A stretch of DNA of 64,000 nucleotides, taken from the NCBI RefSeq assembly GCF_016834655.1, contig NZ_JAENHP010000008.1, positions 124,001 through 188,000 on the forward strand, in the 5' to 3' direction. This document shows, piece by piece, positions 1 through 7,262 of the stretch (positions are counted from its first letter, which is position 1; every line of letters begins with the position of its first letter). Below the pieces are notes generated by a model that was given only the letters and a program-made list of their open reading frames with translations, was not told where the DNA came from and did no database searches. This DNA is from Paractinoplanes ovalisporus. GTDB lineage: Bacteria > Actinomycetota > Actinomycetes > Mycobacteriales > Micromonosporaceae. Position numbers and translations under genes: made by a program.

Positions 1-483
1 GGGCAGGCCATCCTGGTCGGGCTGGGCACCATCACCGGCCGGCCGGTGGCGCTGCCCGAGGAGGGTGCACCGGCCCCCGACCTGGGCTACTGGCCGTCGG
101 CGACGATCGTGGTTTTCTCGGACGGGCAGGAGACCGGCGGGCCCGACGTGGAGGCCGCCGCCGAGCTGGCCGCCGCCGCGGGCGTCCGCATCCAGGCGGT
201 CGGGGTCGGCACCGAACGCGGGGCCACCGTCGAGGTGGACGGCTTCCAGCTCGGCACGGCCCTCGACGCGTCGCTTCTCACGGCAGTCGCGAAGACCACC
301 GGCGGCTCCTACCTGCCGGCCGGGGACCCGGACACGCTGAACAACAGCACGAAGGCGATCGACCTGCGGCTGACCGCCAAGAAGGAGCCGCTGGAGCTGA
401 CCGCGCCGTTCGCCGGTGCCGCCCTGCTGCTGCTCATGCTGGGGGCCGTGCTCGGCACCCGCTGGCACGGAAGGATCGTCTGA
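1..483 (+). CDS. von Willebrand A domain membrane protein, C-terminal part (5' end outside window)
   Basis: Only the last 160 residues are visible because the gene begins before the window. They read as the second half of a VWA fold: the strand FSDGQETGG is the usual (L/F)(T/S)DG turn that completes the metal-binding site, followed by the strand IQAVGVGT and a helix ending in a DPDTLNN-type segment. One membrane helix (LLLLMLGAVLGTRW) sits at the extreme C-terminus. The stop TGA overlaps the next start by one base (TGATG), so the two VWA genes are translationally coupled. Paired VWA proteins of this shape usually belong to BatA/BatB-like operons with a MoxR ATPase and a DUF58 protein; those would lie upstream and are not seen. 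Confidence 0.85.
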   Translation, partial: GQAILVGLGTITGRPVALPEEGAPAPDLGYWPSATIVVFSDGQETGGPDVEAAAELAAAAGVRIQAVGVGTERGATVEVDGFQLGTALDASLLTAVAKTTGGSYLPAGDPDTLNNSTKAIDLRLTAKKEPLELTAPFAGAALLLLMLGAVLGTRWHGRIV

Positions 484-1568
484 TGTCGTTCAGCTGGCCG
501 TGGGCCCTGACCGCGCTGCTCGCGGTGCCGCTGCTGCTGGCGATCCGCTGGTGGCTCAACCGGCGGCGCAAGCGGTCGGCGATCACGGTGTCGAGCGTGG
601 CGCTGATCCGGGCCGCGCTGCCCGGGCGCAGCTCGTGGCGCCGGCGCATCCCGGTCTTCCTGTTCCTGGCCGGGCTGCTGTCGCTCGGGTTCGCCCTGGC
701 CCGGCCGGAGGCGTCGGTGTCGGTGCCCTCGAACAGCACGTCGGTGCTGCTGGCGATCGACGTGTCGGGCTCGATGTGCTCGACCGACGTGCAGCCCAAC
801 CGGTTCACGGTGGCGACCGACGCCGCCCGCAAGTTCATCCGCGAGCAGCAGGACGGCACCCGGATCGGGCTGGTCGCGTTCTCGGGCATCGCGGGTCTGC
901 TGGTCGCGCCCACCACCGACAAGAACGCGCTGCTCGACGCGATCGACACCCTCCGGACGGCCCGGGGCACGGCCATCGGGCAGGCCATCCTCACGTCGAT
1001 CGACGCGATCGCGGAGAGCAACCCGCGGGTCGCCAAGACGGGTGTCGAGCTGACCTCGCCCGGGCAGCTGGGCGACTACGAGCCCGACACGATCGTCGTG
1101 CTGACCGACGGCTCCAACACCACCGGCGTCGACCCGGTGACCGCGGCCGAGCAGGCGGCGGCCCGGCGGTTGCGGGTCTACACGATCGGTTTCGGCACGA
1201 CCGAGCCGGCGCCGATGGTGTGCACGGCCGACCAGATCGGCGGCGACTCCCCGTTCGGCGGCGGCCGCGGCTGGGGCGGCGGGCGCGGCGGCGGGCGCAA
1301 CCAGGAGATCGACGAGCAGGCCCTGACCCAGGTGGCCGACACGACGGGCGGGCGCTACTTCCGGGCCGAGGACGCCGACCAGCTGGTGGACGTGCTGACC
1401 GACCTGCCCCGCGAGTTCAACCTGCGCAAGCAGGACGTCGAGATCACGTTCTGGTTCGTGCTGGCCGCGTCGCTGCTGGTCGTCACGGCGGTCGGCCTCA
1501 GCCTCTGGTGGAACCGAGCACCCGTGCGAAAGCCACCACCCGCTCCGGCACGAGCGACAGGAACTTGA
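483..1568 (+). CDS. von Willebrand A domain membrane protein, BatA/BatB-like
   Basis: 361 residues. Two N-terminal membrane helices (about 7-24 and 58-74) precede a VWA domain with an intact MIDAS motif DVSGS at 93-97; the second metal-site turn is LTDGSNTTG. A glycine/arginine-rich insert (GGGRGWGGGRGGG) lies inside the domain around residue 260, and a C-terminal membrane helix follows at about 320-345. This topology, with the VWA domain held outside or at the membrane between helices, is that of aerotolerance-operon BatA/BatB proteins, whose role is metal-dependent protein binding with a MoxR ATPase. The last 71 nt overlap the convergent gene on the other strand. Confidence 0.88.
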   Translation: MSFSWPWALTALLAVPLLLAIRWWLNRRRKRSAITVSSVALIRAALPGRSSWRRRIPVFLFLAGLLSLGFALARPEASVSVPSNSTSVLLAIDVSGSMCSTDVQPNRFTVATDAARKFIREQQDGTRIGLVAFSGIAGLLVAPTTDKNALLDAIDTLRTARGTAIGQAILTSIDAIAESNPRVAKTGVELTSPGQLGDYEPDTIVVLTDGSNTTGVDPVTAAEQAAARRLRVYTIGFGTTEPAPMVCTADQIGGDSPFGGGRGWGGGRGGGRNQEIDEQALTQVADTTGGRYFRAEDADQLVDVLTDLPREFNLRKQDVEITFWFVLAASLLVVTAVGLSLWWNRAPVRKPPPAPARATGT

Positions 1569-2184
1569 CCGGCGCCACCGCCTCGACCTCCAGCAGCCGG
1601 AGGCCGGGCGCGGTGTCCGGGTCGATGAGGAAGTCGAGCCGTACCGAATAGACCGGCGGCCCACCCGGCGGGCGCAGGGACAGGAATTTCCCGTACGCCG
1701 TGAGCGCCACCTCGATCTGCCGCGCGCTCAGCTCGTAAACCCGCGGGTCGGGGTGGAACGCGCGTTCCGCGGTGCCCGGTCGCAGGATCGCCGCTTTCGT
1801 GATCGCGTGCGACACCCGCCCGTCGAGCATGACCACGGCAAGCTCACGATGGGTGTCGATGGCGGCGACATAGGGCTGCACGAGCACGCCGAGCCCAGTG
1901 TCGAGAATGGACCGGGCGTGCGCGACGGCTGCCTCCAGCCGGTCTTCCGGGAACTCGCCGATGCCGAGCCAAGCCTCGAACTCGGCCATCCGCACCCACA
2001 TGCTCCACGGCGACTGGACGACCAGCACGTCGTAGGCGGACCAGTCGACGGGGTTGTCACCGTCCCAGGGCACCTGGTCGACGGTCACGCCCTCGGCGGT
2101 GAGGGCGGCCGTCAGCGGCTCGGCGTCGACGTCTCTCCAGTGGGCTTCCGGGAGGCGGGTCGAGGTCACCAGGGCCAGGCGCAT
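1498..2184 (-). CDS. ATP-grasp family protein with apparent internal deletion
   Basis: 228 residues. The N-terminus (MRLALVTSTRLPE, then DWSAYDVLVVQSPW) and the C-terminal half (VLVQPYVAAIDTHRELAVV, then YSVRLDFLIDPD, LLEVEAVAP) resemble actinobacterial ATP-grasp proteins of roughly 280-300 residues. Between residues about 72 and 75 the chain passes directly from EFEAWL to GIGEFPEDRL, skipping the stretch where such proteins carry the NTDKRYL helix and the VVKP lysine strand that bind ATP. About 60-70 residues therefore seem lost in frame, and ATP binding should be impaired. Probable decayed gene, though the frame is open. It starts one base after the Nudix stop, so both are one operon. Family recalled from general pattern, not searched. 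Confidence 0.7.
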   Translation of the reverse strand: MRLALVTSTRLPEAHWRDVDAEPLTAALTAEGVTVDQVPWDGDNPVDWSAYDVLVVQSPWSMWVRMAEFEAWLGIGEFPEDRLEAAVAHARSILDTGLGVLVQPYVAAIDTHRELAVVMLDGRVSHAITKAAILRPGTAERAFHPDPRVYELSARQIEVALTAYGKFLSLRPPGGPPVYSVRLDFLIDPDTAPGLRLLEVEAVAPVKFLSLVPERVVAFARVLGSTRG

Positions 2185-2185
2185 C

Positions 2186-2662
2186 TCAGGCGCCGTCCTC
2201 GAGGTAGCTCGGGGTGCCGGCGGCCCGGGCCTTCTGGGCCGCGGTCATGCGGCGGGCCAGGCGTGGGGAGAGCAGCGGGGCCGCCTCGGCGTCGGTGCAC
2301 CAGCGATGACTGCGCAGCTCGTCGGCGGGAAGGATGATGCCGGCGGCCTGGTCGGGCGTGAGGGTGCCGGCGTCGAAGACCAGCATCAGGCCGTCGGGGC
2401 GGCCGGGCTGGTCGGGAAAGGGCGGGGACCAGTCGATGACCAGCAGGTCGGTCACGGGGACGGCCAGGCCCAGTTCCTCCGTCAGTTCGCGCTGGACCCC
2501 GGTTCGCGGGGATTCACCGGATTCGACCACTCCGCCGGGGATCTCCCAGTGGTCCTTGTAGGTGGGCTCGACTATCAGGAAACGGCCGGAATCGTCGGTG
2601 AGCAGCGCGCCGGCGCCGATCAGTTTGGTCGGCAAGGAGGTCCAGAAGTCACCCACGGTCAT
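2186..2662 (-). CDS. Nudix hydrolase
   Basis: 158 residues. A complete Nudix box GX5EX7REUXEEXGU runs from G44 to L66 (GVVESGE, then RELTEELGL), so the metal-dependent pyrophosphohydrolase site is intact. The protein is otherwise a single compact domain with a short basic C-terminal helix (SPRLARRMTAAQKARA). Substrate cannot be told from sequence; NADH, nucleotide sugars and oxidised nucleotides are all possible. It is the first gene of a two-gene minus-strand unit with the ATP-grasp remnant, one base apart. Confidence 0.9.
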   Translation of the reverse strand: MTVGDFWTSLPTKLIGAGALLTDDSGRFLIVEPTYKDHWEIPGGVVESGESPRTGVQRELTEELGLAVPVTDLLVIDWSPPFPDQPGRPDGLMLVFDAGTLTPDQAAGIILPADELRSHRWCTDAEAAPLLSPRLARRMTAAQKARAAGTPSYLEDGA

Positions 2663-2802
2663 GTCGCGACGGTAGCGGACAGCCCGAGGTGATCACGTAC
2701 GCCGTTCAGGTGAACACTCCGGGTAATGTTGATGTGCGACACATAAGCCCCGCACAGAAAGCAGCCCGGAATTCCTCAGAGTGGGCCCCTAGCTTTCCGG
2801 GA

Positions 2803-3027
2803 ATGACACCGCGTAACGCATTACCGGCCGAGCCGAGCAGCCAGGTATTCGTCGATTCGAGTGGCCGCCGGAAACGGCTCGTCGCGTTTCTCGGCTTTGT
2901 CGTCGCGCTCTTCGCCACGCTTTATCTGACCGTGGTCGGCGCCAGCGTCGTGCAGGCCGCGGACGCGGGGCTGAGCACCAGGGCGACCATTTCGGCGACA
3001 CCGTCCGCGAGCGCGAGCGCGGACTGA
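2803..3027 (+). CDS. small single-pass membrane protein
   Basis: 74 residues from ATG 2803, chosen because it follows TTTCCGGGA; a longer frame from 2689 has no better signal. A basic patch (SGRRKR) precedes one membrane helix (LVAFLGFVVALFATLYLTVVGASVV) and a short Ser/Thr/Ala tail outside. No recognisable family. It ends two bases before the convergent GH18-like lipoprotein stop and lies next to the deacetylase-glycosyltransferase gene; a role beside that synthase is only a guess from position. Confidence 0.55.
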   Translation: MTPRNALPAEPSSQVFVDSSGRRKRLVAFLGFVVALFATLYLTVVGASVVQAADAGLSTRATISATPSASASAD

Positions 3028-3029
3028 CC

Positions 3030-3995
3030 TCAGCCGGTGTAGGCCGCGAACTGTTTCGTGAACTGATATTCGGTCTGCGCGATGCCGCTGCACGTGGGGC
3101 TGACCGAGCCGTCGGTGCAACCGCCGTTGTCACGGTTCACCGACCAGAAGCGGACAAAACCCAGACCCTTGGTTCCCGCGTACGAGAGAAGGGTCGTGAC
3201 GTTCGCGGCCGTGGTGACCGGGCCCGTGTCGTTGACACCGATCATCGGGGTGACGCCGAGCATCTTGTACACGGCGGCGTCGTCGAGATCGGACCAGACC
3301 GCCGCGACGTCGTCCCGGACCGCCTCGGTGGCCGTGGTCATCGCCGTGCCCCAGTCGCCCGACGCGTCGAAGTTCATGGTCATCGCGTTGACCGTGACGT
3401 CGAGCCCGGCCTGCTCGGCCGCCCGCAGCAACGCGACGCTGGCGTCGGTGAGGCCGAGTTCGGTGCCGCCGACGGGCACGGTCAGGGTGATCGTGGCGGC
3501 ACGGTCCTTCTGCAGTTTGGTCAGCCCCTCGACGACCGTGGCCGGCGCGACCGTCTGCTCGATGTCGACGTCGAGGTGGTTGCTGCCGGCCGCGTCCAGC
3601 GCCCGGGCATATTGCGTGGCCAGCTCGTCGGCCGAGCAGACGCTCTCGAGGTAGGTGCCGCTCGCGCCGCCGGTGGAGACGACGGGTGTGCCGCCCACGG
3701 AATCGATCTTGGCGATCTCGGCCTGGACCGTGCGGTCGTCCAGCGCGGTCGTGCCGCCCCAGGTCGCGGTGCACGAGCCGGCGCTGTCGGCCAGCACGAA
3801 GGCCAGCGTGTAGCTCTTCTGGCCGGTGGCCGCGGCGACGGCGGCGATGTCGACCGTGCCGCTGACGATGTCGATGTAGGGCGCGACGACCGGCAACGGG
3901 GTCACGGGCGGTGTCGTCTCCGACGGGGTGTCGTCACTGCCGCCGGTGCACGCCCCGGTCAGCAGGACGAGAGCCACGGCGACGAGCCAGCGCAT
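3030..3995 (-). CDS. GH18-like chitinase lipoprotein
   Basis: 321 residues. A lipoprotein signal ends at C16 (LVLLTGAC), followed by a Thr/Pro linker and a TIM-barrel-like domain. HLDVDIEQ at 140-147 fits the GH18 signature DXDXE: D142, D144 and the proton-donor glutamate E146 are all present, so hydrolytic activity is plausible. VNAMTMNFD matches the strand that precedes the later catalytic-site loop. The length matches the short bacterial ChiA/ChiC-like GH18 catalytic domain with no binding module. It is divergently placed, 78 bp from the deacetylase/GT2 synthase, which suggests it trims the same GlcNAc-type polymer; this is inference. Confidence 0.82.
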   Translation of the reverse strand: MRWLVAVALVLLTGACTGGSDDTPSETTPPVTPLPVVAPYIDIVSGTVDIAAVAAATGQKSYTLAFVLADSAGSCTATWGGTTALDDRTVQAEIAKIDSVGGTPVVSTGGASGTYLESVCSADELATQYARALDAAGSNHLDVDIEQTVAPATVVEGLTKLQKDRAATITLTVPVGGTELGLTDASVALLRAAEQAGLDVTVNAMTMNFDASGDWGTAMTTATEAVRDDVAAVWSDLDDAAVYKMLGVTPMIGVNDTGPVTTAANVTTLLSYAGTKGLGFVRFWSVNRDNGGCTDGSVSPTCSGIAQTEYQFTKQFAAYTG

Positions 3996-4073
3996 GACCC
4001 CACTGTGCCAGCCGCCAACCGGACGTACGGGAAAAATCGCTCAGTCCGCCGCTCACGATGCCGATAGGTACAG

Positions 4074-6191
4074 GTGACCGTCGAAGCTCCCGTGCGGCGG
4101 CGGCTTCCGGTGCCGCGGCCCCGGTGGATCGTGCTGGCCGTGGTGCTCGCCCTGTTCGCCGGCATCCTGCTGGTCAACGGTCTGGTCGAGGGCGAGTTCA
4201 CGCAGGACGGCGCGGCCGAGTCGACCGCCGACACCGACCAGGTGCCGGCCGCCGCCCGCAACGGCGGCCCGGTGATCCAGACCGGCGGCTCCGAGACGTC
4301 GACCATGAGCGTGCCGGACAAAGAGATCGTGCTGACCTTCGACGACGGCCCGAGCCCGGAGTACACCCCCGAGATCCTCGACGTGCTCAGCAAGTACGAC
4401 GTCCCGGCCGTCTTCTTCATGATCGGCTCGGAGATCAGCAAGTATCCGGGGATCGTGCGCGACGTCCGCGACGCCGGCCACGAGATCGGCATCCACACGT
4501 TCACCCATCCCGAGATGTCGACCAAGAGCGAGTGGCGGCGCGAGGTCGAGATGTCGGAGACCCAGTTCGCGCTGGCCGGGGCGACCGGGCGGGACAGCCT
4601 GATCTTCCGGCCGCCCTACTCCTCGACCGTCGACGCGCTCGACAACAGCAACTGGAAAGTCATCTCGGAGATGGGTGGGCACGGCTACCTGACCGTGGTC
4701 AACAACCTCGACAGCCGGGACTGGGAGGCGAAGACCACGACGGCCGACATCGTCGACGCGGTGCTGCCGGAGGACGACGCCGGGGCGATCGTGCTCTTCC
4801 ACGACGGCGGCGGGGACCGGTCGAAGACGGCGACGGCGCTCGAGACGGTCATCCCGAAACTCCAGGACGAGGGCTACACGTTCACCACCATCGCCGGGCT
4901 GACCGGGATGGAGACCGTGAACCCGGCCGCGACCACGGACGAGCGCGTGTTCGGGTGGGGCATCGTGGGGGCGGTGCAGGTGGCCCGTACGGTGACCGAC
5001 GCCTTCGCCGCCCTGCTGCTGGTTCTCGGCGTACTGATGATCGCGCGGCTGCTCCTGATGGTCTTGCTGGCCCGGCGGCACGCGCGCCGGCGGCCGGACT
5101 GGGGTGGGCCCTACACCGAGCCGGTGACCGTGATCGTGCCCGCGTACAACGAGAAGGAGATCATCGCCGAGACGCTGGCGTCGCTGGTCGCGAGCACCCA
5201 TCCGATCCGGATCATCGTGGTCGACGACGGCTCGACCGACGGGACGGCCGACATCGCCGAGTCGCTCGGGCACCCGAACGTCACCGTGCTGCGCCAGGCC
5301 AACGGCGGAAAATCGGCGGCGCTCAACAACGGCGTCGCGCACGCCGGCACCGACGTCGTGGTGATGATGGACGGCGACACCGTGTTCGAGCCCGACACCG
5401 TACGGCTGCTGGTCCAGCCCTTCGCCGCGAAAGAGATCGGCGCCGTGGCCGGCAACGCGAAGGTCGCCAACCGCACCGGGATGATCCCGATCTGGCAGCA
5501 CATCGAGTACGTGGTCGGGTTCAGCATCGACCGCCGGGCGTATGACGTCCTGCACTGCATGGCCACGGTGCCGGGCGCGATCGGCGCGTTCCGTCAGGAG
5601 GCGCTGCGGCAGGTCGACGGGCTCAGCGAGGACACCCTGGCCGAGGACACCGACCTGACGATCGCGATCATCCGGGCCGGGTGGCGGGTCGTCTATGAGG
5701 ACCGGTCGCGGGCCTGGACCGAGGCGCCGGCCACGATGTCGCAGCTGTGGCGGCAGCGCTACCGCTGGAGCTACGGCACCATGCAGGCGATGTGGAAGCA
5801 CCGCGGGGCGGTCCTCGAGCGTGGCCCGGGTGGCCGGTTCGGTCGCCGCGGCCTGCTCAACCTGGCCCTCTTCCAGACCCTGATGCCGCTGGTCTCGCCG
5901 CTGATCGACGTCTTTCTGATCTACGGCCTGATCTTCCTCGACCCGGTCGCCACGGTGGCCGCCTGGTTCGCGGTGCTGGCCGTGCAGATGATCAGCACGC
6001 TGTACGCCTTCCGGCTGGACGGCGAGTCGCTGAAACCGCTGTGGCGACTGCCGTTGCAGCAGTTCGTCTACCGCCAGCTGATGTATCTCGTGCTGATCCA
6101 GTCGATGCTGTCGGCGCTGGCCGGCCTCCGCCTCGGCTGGCAGAAGCTGAACCGTACCGGCGGATTGAAAGCCCTGATGGGCGTTCGTTAG
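4074..6191 (+). CDS. bifunctional polysaccharide deacetylase / family 2 glycosyltransferase
   Basis: 705 residues from GTG 4074. After one N-terminal membrane helix (about 18-36) comes a NodB-type CE4 domain: TFDDG at 88-92, metal histidines in HTFTH at 141-145, RPPY, and the LFHDGG motif. A second helical segment near 300-335 leads to a cytoplasmic GT2 domain with PAYNE, VVDDGSTDG, the MDGDT metal motif, EDTDL and QRYRW (QXXRW processivity motif), then C-terminal membrane helices. The layout couples synthesis of a beta-linked hexosamine polymer to its deacetylation in one chain, as in fused chitin/PNAG-type synthases. Substrate is inferred. Its TAG stop overlaps the left end of an inverted-repeat element, so the C-terminus may have been altered by insertion. 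Confidence 0.9.
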   Translation: MTVEAPVRRRLPVPRPRWIVLAVVLALFAGILLVNGLVEGEFTQDGAAESTADTDQVPAAARNGGPVIQTGGSETSTMSVPDKEIVLTFDDGPSPEYTPEILDVLSKYDVPAVFFMIGSEISKYPGIVRDVRDAGHEIGIHTFTHPEMSTKSEWRREVEMSETQFALAGATGRDSLIFRPPYSSTVDALDNSNWKVISEMGGHGYLTVVNNLDSRDWEAKTTTADIVDAVLPEDDAGAIVLFHDGGGDRSKTATALETVIPKLQDEGYTFTTIAGLTGMETVNPAATTDERVFGWGIVGAVQVARTVTDAFAALLLVLGVLMIARLLLMVLLARRHARRRPDWGGPYTEPVTVIVPAYNEKEIIAETLASLVASTHPIRIIVVDDGSTDGTADIAESLGHPNVTVLRQANGGKSAALNNGVAHAGTDVVVMMDGDTVFEPDTVRLLVQPFAAKEIGAVAGNAKVANRTGMIPIWQHIEYVVGFSIDRRAYDVLHCMATVPGAIGAFRQEALRQVDGLSEDTLAEDTDLTIAIIRAGWRVVYEDRSRAWTEAPATMSQLWRQRYRWSYGTMQAMWKHRGAVLERGPGGRFGRRGLLNLALFQTLMPLVSPLIDVFLIYGLIFLDPVATVAAWFAVLAVQMISTLYAFRLDGESLKPLWRLPLQQFVYRQLMYLVLIQSMLSALAGLRLGWQKLNRTGGLKALMGVR

Positions 6192-6354
6192 GGCCTATCT
6201 GGTGGATCACGCGGGAGTGAGGCGAGGTTCAGGTGGTGGCTGGCGTCGGCCGGGAAGTGGCCGCATCCCGGTGTTGGATGTGGGCGCTTCGCGGACGCCG
6301 TCAGGCGCCGCCTGGGCCACGCCGCAGCCCCTCGTGATCCACCAGATAGGCCCT
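6190..6354. mobile_element. putative MITE with 22-bp perfect terminal inverted repeats
   Basis: Positions 6190-6211 and 6333-6354 are exact reverse complements over 22 bp (arm begins AGGGCCTATCTGG). They enclose 121 bp with no reading frame of note. A 121-nt loop is too long for a transcription terminator, while size and perfect ends fit a non-autonomous miniature inverted-repeat element. No clear target duplication is visible at the borders. The left end overlaps the stop codon of the deacetylase/GT2 gene. Not matched to any named IS. Confidence 0.5.
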
Positions 6355-6381
6355 GGCTCTTCGCCAGGAGGACACGACCGC

Positions 6382-6423
6382 GTGACCCGATGCATCACCG
6401 GGCCGTTCACAGTGAGCGCATGA
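6382..6423 (+). CDS. 13-codon upstream leader ORF, coupled to the GDSL gene
   Basis: GTG 6382 follows a strong AGGAGG (6366-6371) at 10 nt and encodes VTRCITGPFTVSA before TGA at 6421-6423. That stop overlaps the ATG of the GDSL hydrolase as ATGA (6420-6423), while the hydrolase itself has no good ribosome-binding site. The arrangement would deliver ribosomes to the downstream gene. It could instead be the remnant of a longer leader cut by the adjacent MITE-like insertion. Confidence 0.4.
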   Translation: MTRCITGPFTVSA

Positions 6424-7217
6424 TCCGATTCGCGGCCCTCGGTGACTCGGTCACCAGCGGGTACGGCGATCCGATGCCCGGCGGCGGCTGGCGCGGCTGG
6501 GCGGCTCTGCTCGCCGAGGCCCTTCCGGACACCGACTTCCACAACCTCGCCGTCAGCGGCGCCCGTATCGGCGACGTCGCCGAGCGTCAGCTGCCGGCCG
6601 CCCTCGACCTTCGGCCGCACCTGGCCTCGGTGCTGGTCGGCATGAACGACACCCTCCGCGGCGACTTCGACCCGGTCACGCTGGGCGGGCAGCTGTCCGA
6701 TGTGGTGGCGGCGCTGACCGCGACCGGCGCAACCGTGCTGACCGGGCGCCTGCCCGACCCGGGCCGGATGTTCGGCCTGCCCGGCGTGATCGCGCGCCCG
6801 CTGGGCCGGCGGATGACCGAGCTCAACACGGCCCTCGACGAGATCGCCCGGCGCTACGCGACGATCCACGTCGACCTGGGCGGCGGGTCGGCCTACACGC
6901 GCACCCACTGGAGCGTGGACCGGCTGCACCCGAGCGAGGTCGGTCACCGCTTCCTGGCCCACCGGTTCGCCTCGGCGCTTCTGGAGGCGGGGCATCCCGT
7001 ACGCCACCTGCCCGGTCTCGCTGCCACGAACCCGGTGCCGTCGCTGGGCGAACGGGCCTGGTGGATGGCGACCAAGGGCAACCAGTGGCTGCTGCGCCGC
7101 TCCACCGACCTGCTGCCGACGCTGGCGCAGCTGGCCTACCGCGAGTGGCTGAACGGTCTCCACCCGGCCGGGTCCACGCCCGCCGATCCCGTGCCGGGCC
7201 ACCGGCCCCTCGCCTGA
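6420..7217 (+). CDS. SGNH/GDSL hydrolase
   Basis: 265 residues from ATG 6420, chosen because the catalytic block I GDSV begins at residue 8 as is usual; a start at 6390 would add ten unrelated residues. Block I FAALGDSVTSGYG gives the nucleophilic serine, block III VGMNDT gives the oxyanion Asn, and VDRLHPSE supplies the catalytic Asp-His pair. No signal peptide is visible, so it is probably cytoplasmic. The family hydrolyses ester bonds of lipids or acylated sugars; its placement after the polysaccharide synthase allows an O-deacylase role, but this is not demonstrated. Confidence 0.87.
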   Translation: MIRFAALGDSVTSGYGDPMPGGGWRGWAALLAEALPDTDFHNLAVSGARIGDVAERQLPAALDLRPHLASVLVGMNDTLRGDFDPVTLGGQLSDVVAALTATGATVLTGRLPDPGRMFGLPGVIARPLGRRMTELNTALDEIARRYATIHVDLGGGSAYTRTHWSVDRLHPSEVGHRFLAHRFASALLEAGHPVRHLPGLAATNPVPSLGERAWWMATKGNQWLLRRSTDLLPTLAQLAYREWLNGLHPAGSTPADPVPGHRPLA

Positions 7218-7262
7218 GCTGTCAATGCCGGACGGCGCCACGGGACGACGCTGCGGGATGCT

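Noticed and set aside
6190..6354. Inverted repeat as a transcription terminator
   Set aside because: Arms are separated by 121 nt, too far for a terminator hairpin.
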